Below, in pieces: positions 41,284-49,064 of a DNA stretch of 64,000 bases (within the stretch, counting starts at the first letter, position 1; each line of letters opens with the position of its first letter). The notes below the pieces were generated by a model. The model had not been told where the DNA came from and did no database searches. It worked only from the letters and a program-made list of their open reading frames with translations. A program made the translations under genes and the position numbers. The stretch is taken from NCBI RefSeq assembly GCF_000717745.1, contig NZ_JOBH01000009.1:124001-188000 (forward strand), given 5' to 3'. The stretch is from Streptomyces violens (lineage in GTDB: Bacteria > Actinomycetota > Actinomycetes > Streptomycetales > Streptomycetaceae).

Positions 41284-42702
41284 ATGCGCCGTTCGAAAAT
41301 CGTCTGCACCCTGGGCCCTGCCGTTGACTCCTTCGATCAGCTCAAGACGCTGATCGAGGCCGGTATGAACGTGGCCCGTTTCAACATGAGCCATGGCACC
41401 CACGAGGAGCACGAGGAGCGGTATCACCGGCTCCGCAAGGCCGCCGAGGAGACCGGCCGCGCCGTCGGCGTGCTCGCCGACCTCCAGGGCCCCAAGATCC
41501 GCCTGGAGACCTTCGCCGACGGTCCGGTGGAGCTGGTGCGCGGCGACGAGTTCGTCATCACCACCGAGGACGTGGCCGGTGACAAGACCATCTGCGGTAC
41601 CACCTACAAGGGCCTGCCCGGTGACGTCTCCAAGGGCGACCCGGTACTGATCAACGACGGCAACGTCGCCCTCCAGGTGATCGAGGTCGACGGCCCCCGC
41701 GTGCGCTGCATCGTCATCGAGGGCGGCGTCATCTCCGACCACAAGGGCATCAACCTGCCCGGCGCCGCGGTGAACGTGCCGGCGCTGTCCGAGAAGGACA
41801 TCGAGGACCTGAAGTTCGCCCTGAACATGGGCTGCGACCTGGTCGCGCTGTCCTTCGTGCGGGACGCCAAGGACGTCCAGGACGTGCACCGCGTCATGGA
41901 CGAGGTCGGCCGCCGGGTGCCGGTCATCGCCAAGGTCGAGAAGCCGCAGGCCGTCGCCAACATGGAAGAGGTCGTCGCCTCCTTCGACGGCGTCATGGTG
42001 GCCCGTGGTGACCTGGCGGTGGAGTACCCGCTGGAGAAGGTCCCGATGGTGCAGAAGCGCCTGGTGGAGATGTGCCGGCGGAACGCCAAGCCGGTGATCG
42101 TGGCGACCCAGATGATGGAGTCGATGATCACCAACTCCCGCCCGACCCGCGCCGAGGCGTCCGACGTCGCCAACGCGATCCTGGACGGCGCGGACGCGGT
42201 CATGCTCTCCGCGGAGTCCTCGGTCGGCCAGTACCCGATCCAGACCGTCAAGACGATGTCGAAGATCGTCGAGGCGGCCGAGGAGGAGCTGCTGTCCAAG
42301 GGCCTGCAGCCGCTGGTCCCGGGCAAGAAGCCGCGTACGCAGGGCGGCGCCGTGGCCCGTGCCGCCGCCGAGATGGCCGACTTCCTGAACGGCAAGGCGC
42401 TGGTGGCCTTCACCAAGTCCGGTGACACGGCCCGCCGGCTGTCCCGCTATCGCGCGGCCCAGCCGATCCTGGCCTTCACCACCGACGAGTCCACCCGCAA
42501 CCAGCTCTCGCTGAGCTGGGGCGTGGAGACCTTCGTCGTGCCGCACGTGGACAACACCGACGCGATGGTCGACCTGGTCGACGCCGAGCTGCTCAAGCTC
42601 AAGCGCTACAACAAGGGCGACACGATGCTCATCACCGCCGGTTCGCCCCCCGGCGTCCCCGGCACCACCAACATGGTCCGGGTGCACCACCTGGGCGGCT
42701 GA
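41284..42702 (+). CDS. pyk: Pyruvate kinase Pyk
   Basis: Makes pyruvate and ATP from phosphoenolpyruvate. 472 residues. N-terminal RRSKIVCTLGPAVDS with the active-site Arg and Lys; NMSHG; IAKVEKPQAV with the catalytic Lys; MVARGDLAVE; ATQMMESMI; and the C-terminal allosteric domain. The ATG at 41284 has AGGA upstream. It lies behind pta-ackA on the same strand and ends with a very strong hairpin, so read-through from pta may supply part of its transcription. Confidence 0.96.
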   Translation: MRRSKIVCTLGPAVDSFDQLKTLIEAGMNVARFNMSHGTHEEHEERYHRLRKAAEETGRAVGVLADLQGPKIRLETFADGPVELVRGDEFVITTEDVAGDKTICGTTYKGLPGDVSKGDPVLINDGNVALQVIEVDGPRVRCIVIEGGVISDHKGINLPGAAVNVPALSEKDIEDLKFALNMGCDLVALSFVRDAKDVQDVHRVMDEVGRRVPVIAKVEKPQAVANMEEVVASFDGVMVARGDLAVEYPLEKVPMVQKRLVEMCRRNAKPVIVATQMMESMITNSRPTRAEASDVANAILDGADAVMLSAESSVGQYPIQTVKTMSKIVEAAEEELLSKGLQPLVPGKKPRTQGGAVARAAAEMADFLNGKALVAFTKSGDTARRLSRYRAAQPILAFTTDESTRNQLSLSWGVETFVVPHVDNTDAMVDLVDAELLKLKRYNKGDTMLITAGSPPGVPGTTNMVRVHHLGG

Positions 42703-42721
42703 CGCTCCGGCAGGTACGCGA

Positions 42722-42755
42722 AAGGCCCCGCTCCTCTTCGGAGGAGCGGGGCCTT
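42722..42755 (+). terminator. Very strong terminator after pyk
   Basis: Perfect 15-bp stem with a TTCG tetraloop: arms 42722-42736 and 42741-42755. It starts 19 nt after the pyk stop. Confidence 0.95.
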
Positions 42756-42759
42756 CGTG

Positions 42760-42828
42760 GTGCGTGGCCTCAGGCCATGAACGTGCGTGGCCTCAGATAA
42801 TGAACGTGCGTGGCCTCAGGTCATGTAC
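42760..42828. repeat. Three tandem 23-bp copies overlapping a stop codon
   Basis: Units 42760-42782, 42783-42805 and 42806-42828 share GTGCGTGGCCTCAG followed by a variable YMATGWAC-like end. The third unit contains the last codons and the stop of the minus-strand gene that ends at 42816. The other two repeat that 3' end, each again with an in-phase-looking TGA within the unit. Looks like slippage duplication of a gene terminus. Confidence 0.9.
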
Positions 42829-44099
42829 TGCTGCAGACCCGGGACGTGCAGGTTGCCGCCGAACTGGCCCGCCTGGTCGATCTTCACCTTGGTGAAGTAG
42901 GCGAACGGGGTGTTGATGGGCGGCGGGTGCTCCGGGTCGAAGGTGACCGGGATCAGGCCGAAGAGATTGCCCTGCAGCTTCTCGGTGTACATCGTCACCT
43001 TGCCGCCGCGGATCGTGGACGTGGAGCCCTTGCGCGCCTGGACGTGGTACTTCTTCCCGGACGTCGGGTCGTCGACGATCTGGTGCAGGTCGCCGATGTC
43101 CACGCTGTCGGCGGTGAACTTCAGGGCCTGCTTGGTGCTGCCGTTCTGGGTGGTGACGTTGACGACGCCCTCGTAGTCCAGGCCGCGCAGGGTGAGCGCG
43201 GAGGACTCCAGGTGCCAGGGGTCGTCGGGCAGGGTGACGGGGGTCTGCTCGTCCTTGCCCTTCTGCTTGTTCTCAACGACGCAGGGATAACCCTTCTTGC
43301 CGTTGGCGTCCGTGCCGTCCAGGCCGCCGCCGGGCAGGACGTTGTCGACCGTGCCGACGGCACCGTGGACGGTGTCGTTGACGGCCTTCGAGCCGCCCGA
43401 GAGCGACTCGCCCGCCTTGCCGACGCCGTCCTTGACGCCGTCGACGGTGTCCTCGACCGGCTTGGTGACCTTGCCGGTGGCGGAGTCCTCCGTGCCCGCG
43501 GAGTCTTCCTTGGACGCGGCCTCGGACTCGGACGCCGACGGGGACGGGCTCGGCGAGGCGGTGGACTCCTCGTCGGACTTGTCGCCGCCGAGCAGACCGC
43601 CGAGCGCGTCACCGACGCCGCCCAGCAGGCCGCCGTCCTTCTTCTCCTCCTCGGGGGAGGCGGACGGCGAGGGCGTCGCGGAGTCCGACGGCTCGTCGGC
43701 CGGGTCGGCGGACGGCTCGGACGTCTTGCCGCCGTCGGTGCCGGAGGGCGAGGGCTTCGCGGACGGCTCGGCGGTTTCCTTGCCGTCCTTCTTGTCCTTG
43801 TCCTCGGCCTTGTCCTTCGCCTTGTCCTTGGCGTCGGTGTCCTTCTTGTCCTCCACCTTGTCCGGGGCGGTCACGCACGGACCGTCCCGGAAGGGGCTCT
43901 CCGGGGGCTTGGGCTTGGCCATGGCCAGCTGGGGCGTGAGCCCCATGCCCATGAGCACGGCGGAGGGCATGGCGGCGATGGCTATCGCCTTGCCGGCGGG
44001 CACGTGCAACCGCGTCAGCAGCGGCTTCCTCGGCGCCGCGTGCCGCCCGGATCTCGCCCCGGCGGCTGCGCCCTCGTCGTGCAGCTCATCACCCGGCAC
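42816..44099 (-). CDS. Large exported low-complexity protein of the DUF6230/DUF6114 operon
   Basis: 427 residues, function unknown. A basic N-terminus precedes a hydrophobic segment (about 36-58, AIAIAAMPSAVLMGMG) that is a signal or anchor. Residues about 75-260 are low complexity: KDK/AEDKDKK charge repeats, then Ser/Pro/Asp/Glu-rich stretches. The C-terminal about 140 residues form an ordered, probably beta-rich domain (YTEKLQGNLFGLIPVTFDP, TKVKIDQAGQFGG). One Cys lies before and one after the disordered region. The GTG start at 44099 overlaps the DUF6114 stop and has GGGAGG upstream. It is the third gene of a conserved actinobacterial set; similar proteins sometimes carry misleading enzyme names in databases. 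Confidence 0.85.
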   Translation of the reverse strand: MPGDELHDEGAAAGARSGRHAAPRKPLLTRLHVPAGKAIAIAAMPSAVLMGMGLTPQLAMAKPKPPESPFRDGPCVTAPDKVEDKKDTDAKDKAKDKAEDKDKKDGKETAEPSAKPSPSGTDGGKTSEPSADPADEPSDSATPSPSASPEEEKKDGGLLGGVGDALGGLLGGDKSDEESTASPSPSPSASESEAASKEDSAGTEDSATGKVTKPVEDTVDGVKDGVGKAGESLSGGSKAVNDTVHGAVGTVDNVLPGGGLDGTDANGKKGYPCVVENKQKGKDEQTPVTLPDDPWHLESSALTLRGLDYEGVVNVTTQNGSTKQALKFTADSVDIGDLHQIVDDPTSGKKYHVQARKGSTSTIRGGKVTMYTEKLQGNLFGLIPVTFDPEHPPPINTPFAYFTKVKIDQAGQFGGNLHVPGLQQYMT

Positions 44100-44685
44100 G
44101 GTGCCTCCCGTTCGTCCCGTTGGTCGGGCTCTTACCTGACAGGTCGTCCAGTACGCCGCGCGAACCGCCCGCTCCGGCCGCCGCGGGCCGCCCGCCGCCG
44201 AACGGGTCGAACCCGTCGTCGGAGCCGTCGCCCGCGTGCTCGGGCCCGCCGCCGTCGGTGTCCTCGGTGACGGACGTGGCCGGCGCCGGCTTGCCGGGGG
44301 CCCAGGAGACCGCCAGCGCACCGCCGATCAGCCCCAGCAGGAAGCCGATCAGGAAGGCGCCGAAGTTGGAGACGACCAGGGAGACCAGTGACAGCAGGAT
44401 CGCCGCGACACCGGCGAACACCCGCGAAGCGGGCTGGAACCACATGGTCAGACCGAGCACGACCAGCAGCACGCCGATGATCAGCGAGCCCGCCCCCGCC
44501 GTCGTCGCCATGCGGACGGTCAGGGAACCGATCGTGAGGTTCGCGTAAGGGATGTACATGATCGGGATGCCGGCGAGCAGGGTCAGCAACCCGGCCCAGT
44601 ACGGGCGTTGTCCCCGCCAAACCCGGAACGAACGGCGCTGCCGGCCGATTGTCTCGCTCAGCCGTGGTCGCGTGTCGGCGCTCAT
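44089..44685 (-). CDS. DUF6114 membrane protein
   Basis: 198 residues. After a short cytoplasmic N-terminus with RVWRGQRPYWAGL come four tightly packed hydrophobic helices (about 28-140), then a polar Gly/Asp-rich tail. The RGQRPYWAG and ANLTIGSL segments match DUF6114 proteins known to me. No catalytic motif is visible. The ATG at 44685 has GAGGAG upstream. The 3' end overlaps the next gene by 11 nt. Its constant pairing with DUF6230 suggests an envelope complex, with this protein as the membrane part. Confidence 0.9.
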   Translation of the reverse strand: MSADTRPRLSETIGRQRRSFRVWRGQRPYWAGLLTLLAGIPIMYIPYANLTIGSLTVRMATTAGAGSLIIGVLLVVLGLTMWFQPASRVFAGVAAILLSLVSLVVSNFGAFLIGFLLGLIGGALAVSWAPGKPAPATSVTEDTDGGGPEHAGDGSDDGFDPFGGGRPAAAGAGGSRGVLDDLSGKSPTNGTNGRHRAG

Positions 44686-44827
44686 CTCGTACAGCTCCTC
44701 GGGACTGGCAATTCGGTGGTACGTGAGCTGGTGGTGCTCGGTGCTTGTCGGCGCCCGGCGCACGGGCACAGGGAGGCGGCCCCAAAAGGCCTGGCGTTCG
44801 GTCCCCCGTGCCCGCACGCTCAGTGCG

Positions 44828-45445
44828 TCAGTAGCACTCGTTCTTGCCCGCGGAGACCTTCATCTTCAGGCCGCTGAGCTTGAACGTGCCGGCGGTGGTC
44901 GCCCACGCCGTCTGCTTGACTCCGGTCAGGACGGCCGTGTCGGCCTCCTGGGCGAACGAACCGGGGTCGGCCTTGTCGCCCTTCTTGATGCCGGGGCCCT
45001 TGGACGTCGAACCCGCGGCAACACCGATGTTGATGTTGTTGAAGGTCGCGTCCGCTTCCAGCTGGTCCAGGTCGATGTAGAGGTTCTTCGCCTCGACCGG
45101 CGTGTCACCGCCACCCGCCTGGAGCTTCATCGACACGTCACCGAAGACCGGGACGGGCACGACGACCGACTGGCACAGGTTCTTGATCTTGGCGCTGGAG
45201 AACGCCGAGACCGCCACCGGGATCTGCTTGCCGCCCTTCTGGGCGTCAACGGCTCCGTACTGGACGAAGCCGGTGCCGTCCAGGCGGTCGGTGGCCACCT
45301 TGAACTGCTGGCCGGACACGCTGAACGACGCGGCCAGCGCACCCTGCGAGAGGGCCACGCCGATCGCGGCCGTCGCAGCGACGCTCGGCACCATGACGAC
45401 GGCGAACCGCTTCCATCTGGTCCCGCCACGAGCCAGGGACTCCAT
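44828..45445 (-). CDS. DUF6230 exported protein
   Basis: 205 residues. The N-terminus MESLARGGTRWKRFAVVMVP leads into a hydrophobic segment ending in GALAASFSVSGQ, an anchor or signal. The exported part is beta-rich, with Cys in KNLCQSVV and at NECY (second-last residue), probably a disulfide. This matches DUF6230, sometimes mislabelled cholesterol esterase; no esterase motif (GxSxG) is visible. The ATG at 45445 has GGAGG upstream. It is first in the operon, 142 nt before DUF6114. A promoter with a TTAC/GTAA palindrome lies upstream. Confidence 0.9.
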   Translation of the reverse strand: MESLARGGTRWKRFAVVMVPSVAATAAIGVALSQGALAASFSVSGQQFKVATDRLDGTGFVQYGAVDAQKGGKQIPVAVSAFSSAKIKNLCQSVVVPVPVFGDVSMKLQAGGGDTPVEAKNLYIDLDQLEADATFNNINIGVAAGSTSKGPGIKKGDKADPGSFAQEADTAVLTGVKQTAWATTAGTFKLSGLKMKVSAGKNECY

Positions 45446-45951
45446 GACTTTCCTCCTTCTCGGACGTACATCTCCGGCACCGGCCGCTCGGGTCATGGAT
45501 ACGGCCGCACCTGGGATGGGAGAAGTGCTACGTCCTCGGGAAGGAGAGCGCCCGCTTCGGAGTTCGTACCTTCCGAATCACCGGCGATCACCCCCGAGCG
45601 ACAACCACTGGCCACGCTCTCGCGCAACCTCTCTGGACAGGCTCCGCCGGAATGGCGAAGACCCCCCTGTCCCGACCGGCGCCACTGCCGCCGGCCACCC
45701 GGTGGGGACCCGTCTCCCGCGGCTTCCGATTGGGTACCGGACTGCGGAGTAACGGACCGAGCTTGGCTGATCGTGGTCCATTCGGAGCCGCCGCACAAGG
45801 GGCTCGTTACCTACGAGTAACAGAGAAATAACTGGCCCTGTACCGAGGGAAACCACCCCGGTACGCAGGGTCGCCTTTAACGCGGAAGAAACATCCGGAA
45901 ATTACGCCCAAAGCGCGCGAAACTACGCCAGCGCTCTTACTCCAAGTAACA
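45446..45951. promoter_or_regulatory. Long upstream region of the DUF6230 operon with TTAC-GTAA palindromes
   Basis: About 500 nt without a gene. GTTAC-CTACGA-GTAAC (45806-45821) and TTACT-CCA-AGTAA (45937-45949) are palindromic and lie in AT-richer DNA. The first is close to motifs upstream of glgE (17719) and of the TetR gene (47241), sharing TACGAGT. They may be operators. The promoter itself was not located. Confidence 0.45.
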
Positions 45952-45989
45952 GCGGCCACGCTTACCAAGTTTTGGTAAAACGTGGCCGC
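45952..45989 (-). terminator. Terminator of the thioredoxin-like gene
   Basis: Arms 45952-45960 and 45981-45989 pair perfectly, and the inner TTACCAA/TTGGTAA also pairs, giving a long stem with a small mismatch. It lies 35 nt beyond the stop codon of the minus-strand gene. Confidence 0.85.
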
Positions 45990-46023
45990 CGTTCCGTTTG
46001 AGGAGGGAGGAGTTGGCGGGTCG

Positions 46024-46992
46024 TCAGAAGAGAACGCGGGCCAGAGCCGTACGCGCGCTCACGACGCGCGGGTCGTCGCTGCCGATGACCTCGAAGAGCT
46101 CCAGCAGCCGCACCCGGGCCGCCTCGCGGTCGTCGCCCGCCGTGCGCTTCACGACGTCGACCAGCCGCCCGAAGGCGTCCTCCACGTGCCCGCCGACCAG
46201 GTCGAGATCGGCCGCGCGGATCTGCGCCTGCACGTCGGCCGGGCCCTCGGCCGCCTCCTTGCGCACCGCCTGCGGGTCGAGGTCCTGCACGCGGTGCAGC
46301 AGCTCGGCCTGCGCGAGGCCGAGCTTCGCCTCGGGGTTGGCCGGGTCGTCGGAGAGCACGTTCTTGTACGCCTGGATGGCGCCGCCGAGGTCACCGGAGT
46401 CCAGCGCCTGGGTCGCGGCCTCCAGCAGCGCGTCGTACGGACCGGCCGGGACGGGCGCCTCGACGGGCTCCTCGCCGCCCTGCTCCGCCGGGTCGACGGG
46501 CGCGCCGACGATGCCGAACTGCTGCTCCGCGGCCTGCACGAGCTGGTCCAGCACCTGCCGGATCTGCGCCTCCGGGGCCGCACCCTGGAACAGCGGGATC
46601 GGCTGGCCCGCGACGACGGCGAACACCGCCGGGATGCCCTGCACACCGAACTGCTGGAAAAGGGCCTGATTGCTGTCTACGTCGATCTTGGCGAGCACGA
46701 ACTTGCCGGCGTACTCCGCCGCCAGGCGCTCCAGCAGCGGGCCCAGCTGCTTGCACGGCTCGCACCACTCGGCCCAGAAGTCGATGACGACCGGGACCTC
46801 GGTGGAGCGCTGCAGGATCTCCTGCTGGAACCCCGCCTCGTCGACGTCGACCACGAGCCGGCCGGCCTTCGGGGCCTGGCCGGTACGCGCCGCCTCGGCG
46901 CGCGACTGTTCCGCTTTCTGCTTCGCTTCCCCGGCCGCCTTCACCGCGGCGAGGTCGACCACTCCACTCATGGACATATTGCGTGGCTGCAT
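46024..46992 (-). CDS. Thioredoxin-TPR fusion (CnoX/YbbN-like)
   Basis: 322 residues. N-terminal thioredoxin fold (about 45-155) with WCEPC (Cys77, Cys80) in DFWAEWCEPCKQLGP and the cis-Pro in QGIPAVF. The C-terminal part (about 190-322) is helical and TPR-like (YDALLEAATQALDSGDLGGA). In E. coli CnoX/YbbN is a redox-sensitive holdase that works with GroEL and DnaK; here the CxxC is intact, so it could also reduce substrates. The ATG at 46992 has GGGAGGA upstream. No genes are coupled to it. Confidence 0.92.
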   Translation of the reverse strand: MQPRNMSMSGVVDLAAVKAAGEAKQKAEQSRAEAARTGQAPKAGRLVVDVDEAGFQQEILQRSTEVPVVIDFWAEWCEPCKQLGPLLERLAAEYAGKFVLAKIDVDSNQALFQQFGVQGIPAVFAVVAGQPIPLFQGAAPEAQIRQVLDQLVQAAEQQFGIVGAPVDPAEQGGEEPVEAPVPAGPYDALLEAATQALDSGDLGGAIQAYKNVLSDDPANPEAKLGLAQAELLHRVQDLDPQAVRKEAAEGPADVQAQIRAADLDLVGGHVEDAFGRLVDVVKRTAGDDREAARVRLLELFEVIGSDDPRVVSARTALARVLF

Positions 46993-47351
46993 GGTCCCAT
47001 CCTCCCCCCTGAGCGGGCCGTTCCGGAAAGCGGTGCGGAAAATCCAGGGCCCCCATGGCCCTGGACCCCGCGAGGTGAGCTCCGTACCCTGCCGCGCATC
47101 CCGCCGGATTGCCTGAAGCGGGCCGGAGACGGAGCTCTGTGGTGGTCCCGAGGAGGACCGGTATGTGAGGGTCCCCCCGAGGAGGACCGGTCTGTGGTCG
47201 GCCGGGGTCCCCACCCGCGGCCAGTGTGGCGTCGCTCTTTCGCTACGAGTCGTAGCGTAACTCTCCGGTCCCCCGCCGCCGCAAGCGCGCGGGGCCGCCG
47301 CGTTGGTGATCTCTCTCACCCGTCTCGGACGCCCCGCGCCTACCGGCCGGT
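46993..47351. promoter_or_regulatory. Divergent region with perfect 17-bp palindrome (probable TetR operator)
   Basis: 359 nt between the thioredoxin-like gene and the TetR gene. CGCTACGA-G-TCGTAGCG at 47241-47257 is a perfect inverted repeat with 8-bp arms about 95 nt before the TetR start, the size and position expected for an autoregulatory TetR site. Nothing else gene-like is seen; two direct copies of a GAGGACCGGT-containing segment lie near 47150-47195. Confidence 0.65.
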
Positions 47352-48029
47352 ATGGTCGGCCGCATGCAGTGCTCTCCCACCGGCCCCCGCAAGGGGCGCG
47401 CCCGCCTCACCGGCCGCACGGGACGCCCGCGCAGCGCCGCGGCCGACGCCGCGATCCTGGAGGCCACCCGCGCGGCGCTCGTCGAGCTGGGCTGGGGGAA
47501 GCTCACGATGGGCGACGTGGCCGCGCGCGCCAAGGTCGCCAAGACCACGCTGTACCGCCGCTGGGCCGGCAAGAACGAACTGGTACTGGACGCCGTCGCG
47601 GTCCTCTTCGACGAGCTGGAGCTCCCCGACCGGGGCTCCCTGAAGGACGACATCGAGGGCGTGGTGCTGCAGTTCGCCGCGCTGCTCGCCCGCCCGGAGA
47701 CCAAGACCGCGCTGATGGCGGTGGTCGCCGAGTCCACCACGGACGACGCGCTGCGCACCCGGATCCGCGAGGCCGTCGTGGAGCGGCAGAAGCGGCTGGT
47801 GGTGCAGGGCCGACAGCGCGCGCAGCGGCGCGGCGAACTGCCGCCGGACGGCGGCGGCCCCGAGGGCGCGGCCGCCGCGGCCCGCAGCGTGGACCTGATC
47901 TTCGATGTGATCGCGGGCGCGGTGGTGCACCGCGCCCTGGTCAGCGGCGAACCGGTCGACGCGGCCTGGGCGGCCCGCTTCACCACGCTGCTGCTCGCGG
48001 GGCTGCGGGGGCTGGAGAGCAGGGACTGA
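47352..48029 (+). CDS. TetR-family transcriptional regulator
   Basis: 225 residues. The N-terminal HTH (about 28-75) reads ILEATRAALVELGWGKLT then GDVAARAKVAKTTLYRRW, a clear TetR_N domain; the rest is the helical ligand-binding domain, with a Cys-free pocket. ATG 47352 and ATG 47364 are both possible starts without a good ribosome binding site. The palindrome at 47241-47257 is its likely operator. Neighbouring candidates for control are the thioredoxin-like gene and itself. The convergent epimerase gene ends 22 nt away. Confidence 0.92.
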   Translation: MVGRMQCSPTGPRKGRARLTGRTGRPRSAAADAAILEATRAALVELGWGKLTMGDVAARAKVAKTTLYRRWAGKNELVLDAVAVLFDELELPDRGSLKDDIEGVVLQFAALLARPETKTALMAVVAESTTDDALRTRIREAVVERQKRLVVQGRQRAQRRGELPPDGGGPEGAAAAARSVDLIFDVIAGAVVHRALVSGEPVDAAWAARFTTLLLAGLRGLESRD

Positions 48030-48050
48030 GCGCGGGCCGCACCGGAGCCC

Positions 48051-49064
48051 TCAGACCTGGTAGCGATCCGCCGGAAAGAGGTGCAGGTGCCCGCCGACCC
48101 AGTCCGAGGTCCGCCGCAGCCCCACCTCCAGGGACACCTTCGGCTGCCAGCCGGACAGCTCCCGGGCCCGTGCGTTGTCCGACAGCAGCCGCTCCACCTC
48201 GCTGCCCGAGGGCCGCAGCCGCGCCGGGTCCACGACCACCTTCGCGGGCCGGCCGGAGGCCGCGATCAGCTCTTCCGCGAGCTGCCCGATGGAGATCTCC
48301 CGCCCCGTACCGAGGTTGACGACCTCCCCCACCGCCCGGTCGCACTCCGCCATCGCCAGAAAGCCTTCGGCGGTGTCCGTGACATAGGTGAAGTCGCGGG
48401 TCGGCGTGAGGGAGCCGAGCCGGATCTCGCGGGCGCCGGAGTGCAGTTGGGCGAGGATCGTGGGGATCACGGCGCGGGCCGACTGCCTCGGCCCGTAGGT
48501 GTTGAACGGGCGGACCACGGTGACCGGCAGCTCGAAGGCGTGCCAGTGGGACAGCGCCATCATGTCGGCGCCGATCTTCGAGGCGGAGTACGGGGACTGC
48601 GGCTGGAGCGGGTGGTTCTCGGCGATGGGCGCGGTACGCGCGGTCCCGTACACCTCGCTGGTGGAGGTGTGGACGAGCCGCCGCACGCCGTGCAGCCGGG
48701 CGGCCTCGCACACGTTCTCCGTACCGACCACATTGGTCTGCACGTACGCGCCGGGCGAGTCATAGCTGTACGGGATGCCGATCAGCGCGGCGAGGTGGAA
48801 GACCGTGTCGCAGCCGGCCACCGCGTCCCGCACCCGGCCCGCGTCGCGGATGTCGCCCGCCAGCATCTCGACCGGGCCGTCCGGGCGCAGGTACCGGGCC
48901 AGGTGGCCCTTCTCGGCGTACGGCTTGTAGTGGACCAGCGCCCTGACCTGCGCGCCCCGCGCGACGAGCAGGTCGACGAGTGTGGAGCCGATGAACCCCT
49001 CGGCGCCGGTGACGAGGACCCGGCGGCCCTGCCAGGGGTTGTAGGGGGTGTGCTGCGTGGTCAT
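48051..49064 (-). CDS. NAD-dependent sugar-nucleotide epimerase/dehydratase
   Basis: 337 residues, extended short-chain dehydrogenase fold. The N-terminal Rossmann motif VTGAEGFIGS, the catalytic YSASK (Tyr and Lys) with Ser/Thr in TSTSEVYGT, and RPFNTYGPRQSARAVIPT are those of UDP-glucose 4-epimerase/dTDP-glucose 4,6-dehydratase relatives. The exact substrate cannot be told. The ATG at 49064 has GAAGGAG upstream and overlaps the stop of the MurG-like gene (ATGA), so the two are made together, suggesting that it prepares the sugar nucleotide used by that transferase. Confidence 0.93.
   Translation of the reverse strand: MTTQHTPYNPWQGRRVLVTGAEGFIGSTLVDLLVARGAQVRALVHYKPYAEKGHLARYLRPDGPVEMLAGDIRDAGRVRDAVAGCDTVFHLAALIGIPYSYDSPGAYVQTNVVGTENVCEAARLHGVRRLVHTSTSEVYGTARTAPIAENHPLQPQSPYSASKIGADMMALSHWHAFELPVTVVRPFNTYGPRQSARAVIPTILAQLHSGAREIRLGSLTPTRDFTYVTDTAEGFLAMAECDRAVGEVVNLGTGREISIGQLAEELIAASGRPAKVVVDPARLRPSGSEVERLLSDNARARELSGWQPKVSLEVGLRRTSDWVGGHLHLFPADRYQV

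Noticed and set aside
43650..43880. Charge-rich repeats mistaken for a separate gene on the plus strand
   Set aside because: They are the Lys/Asp/Glu-rich disordered segment of the minus-strand exported protein.
44828..45445. Cholesterol esterase call for the DUF6230 gene
   Set aside because: No GxSxG motif or hydrolase fold is visible; I judge the name to be a database artefact.
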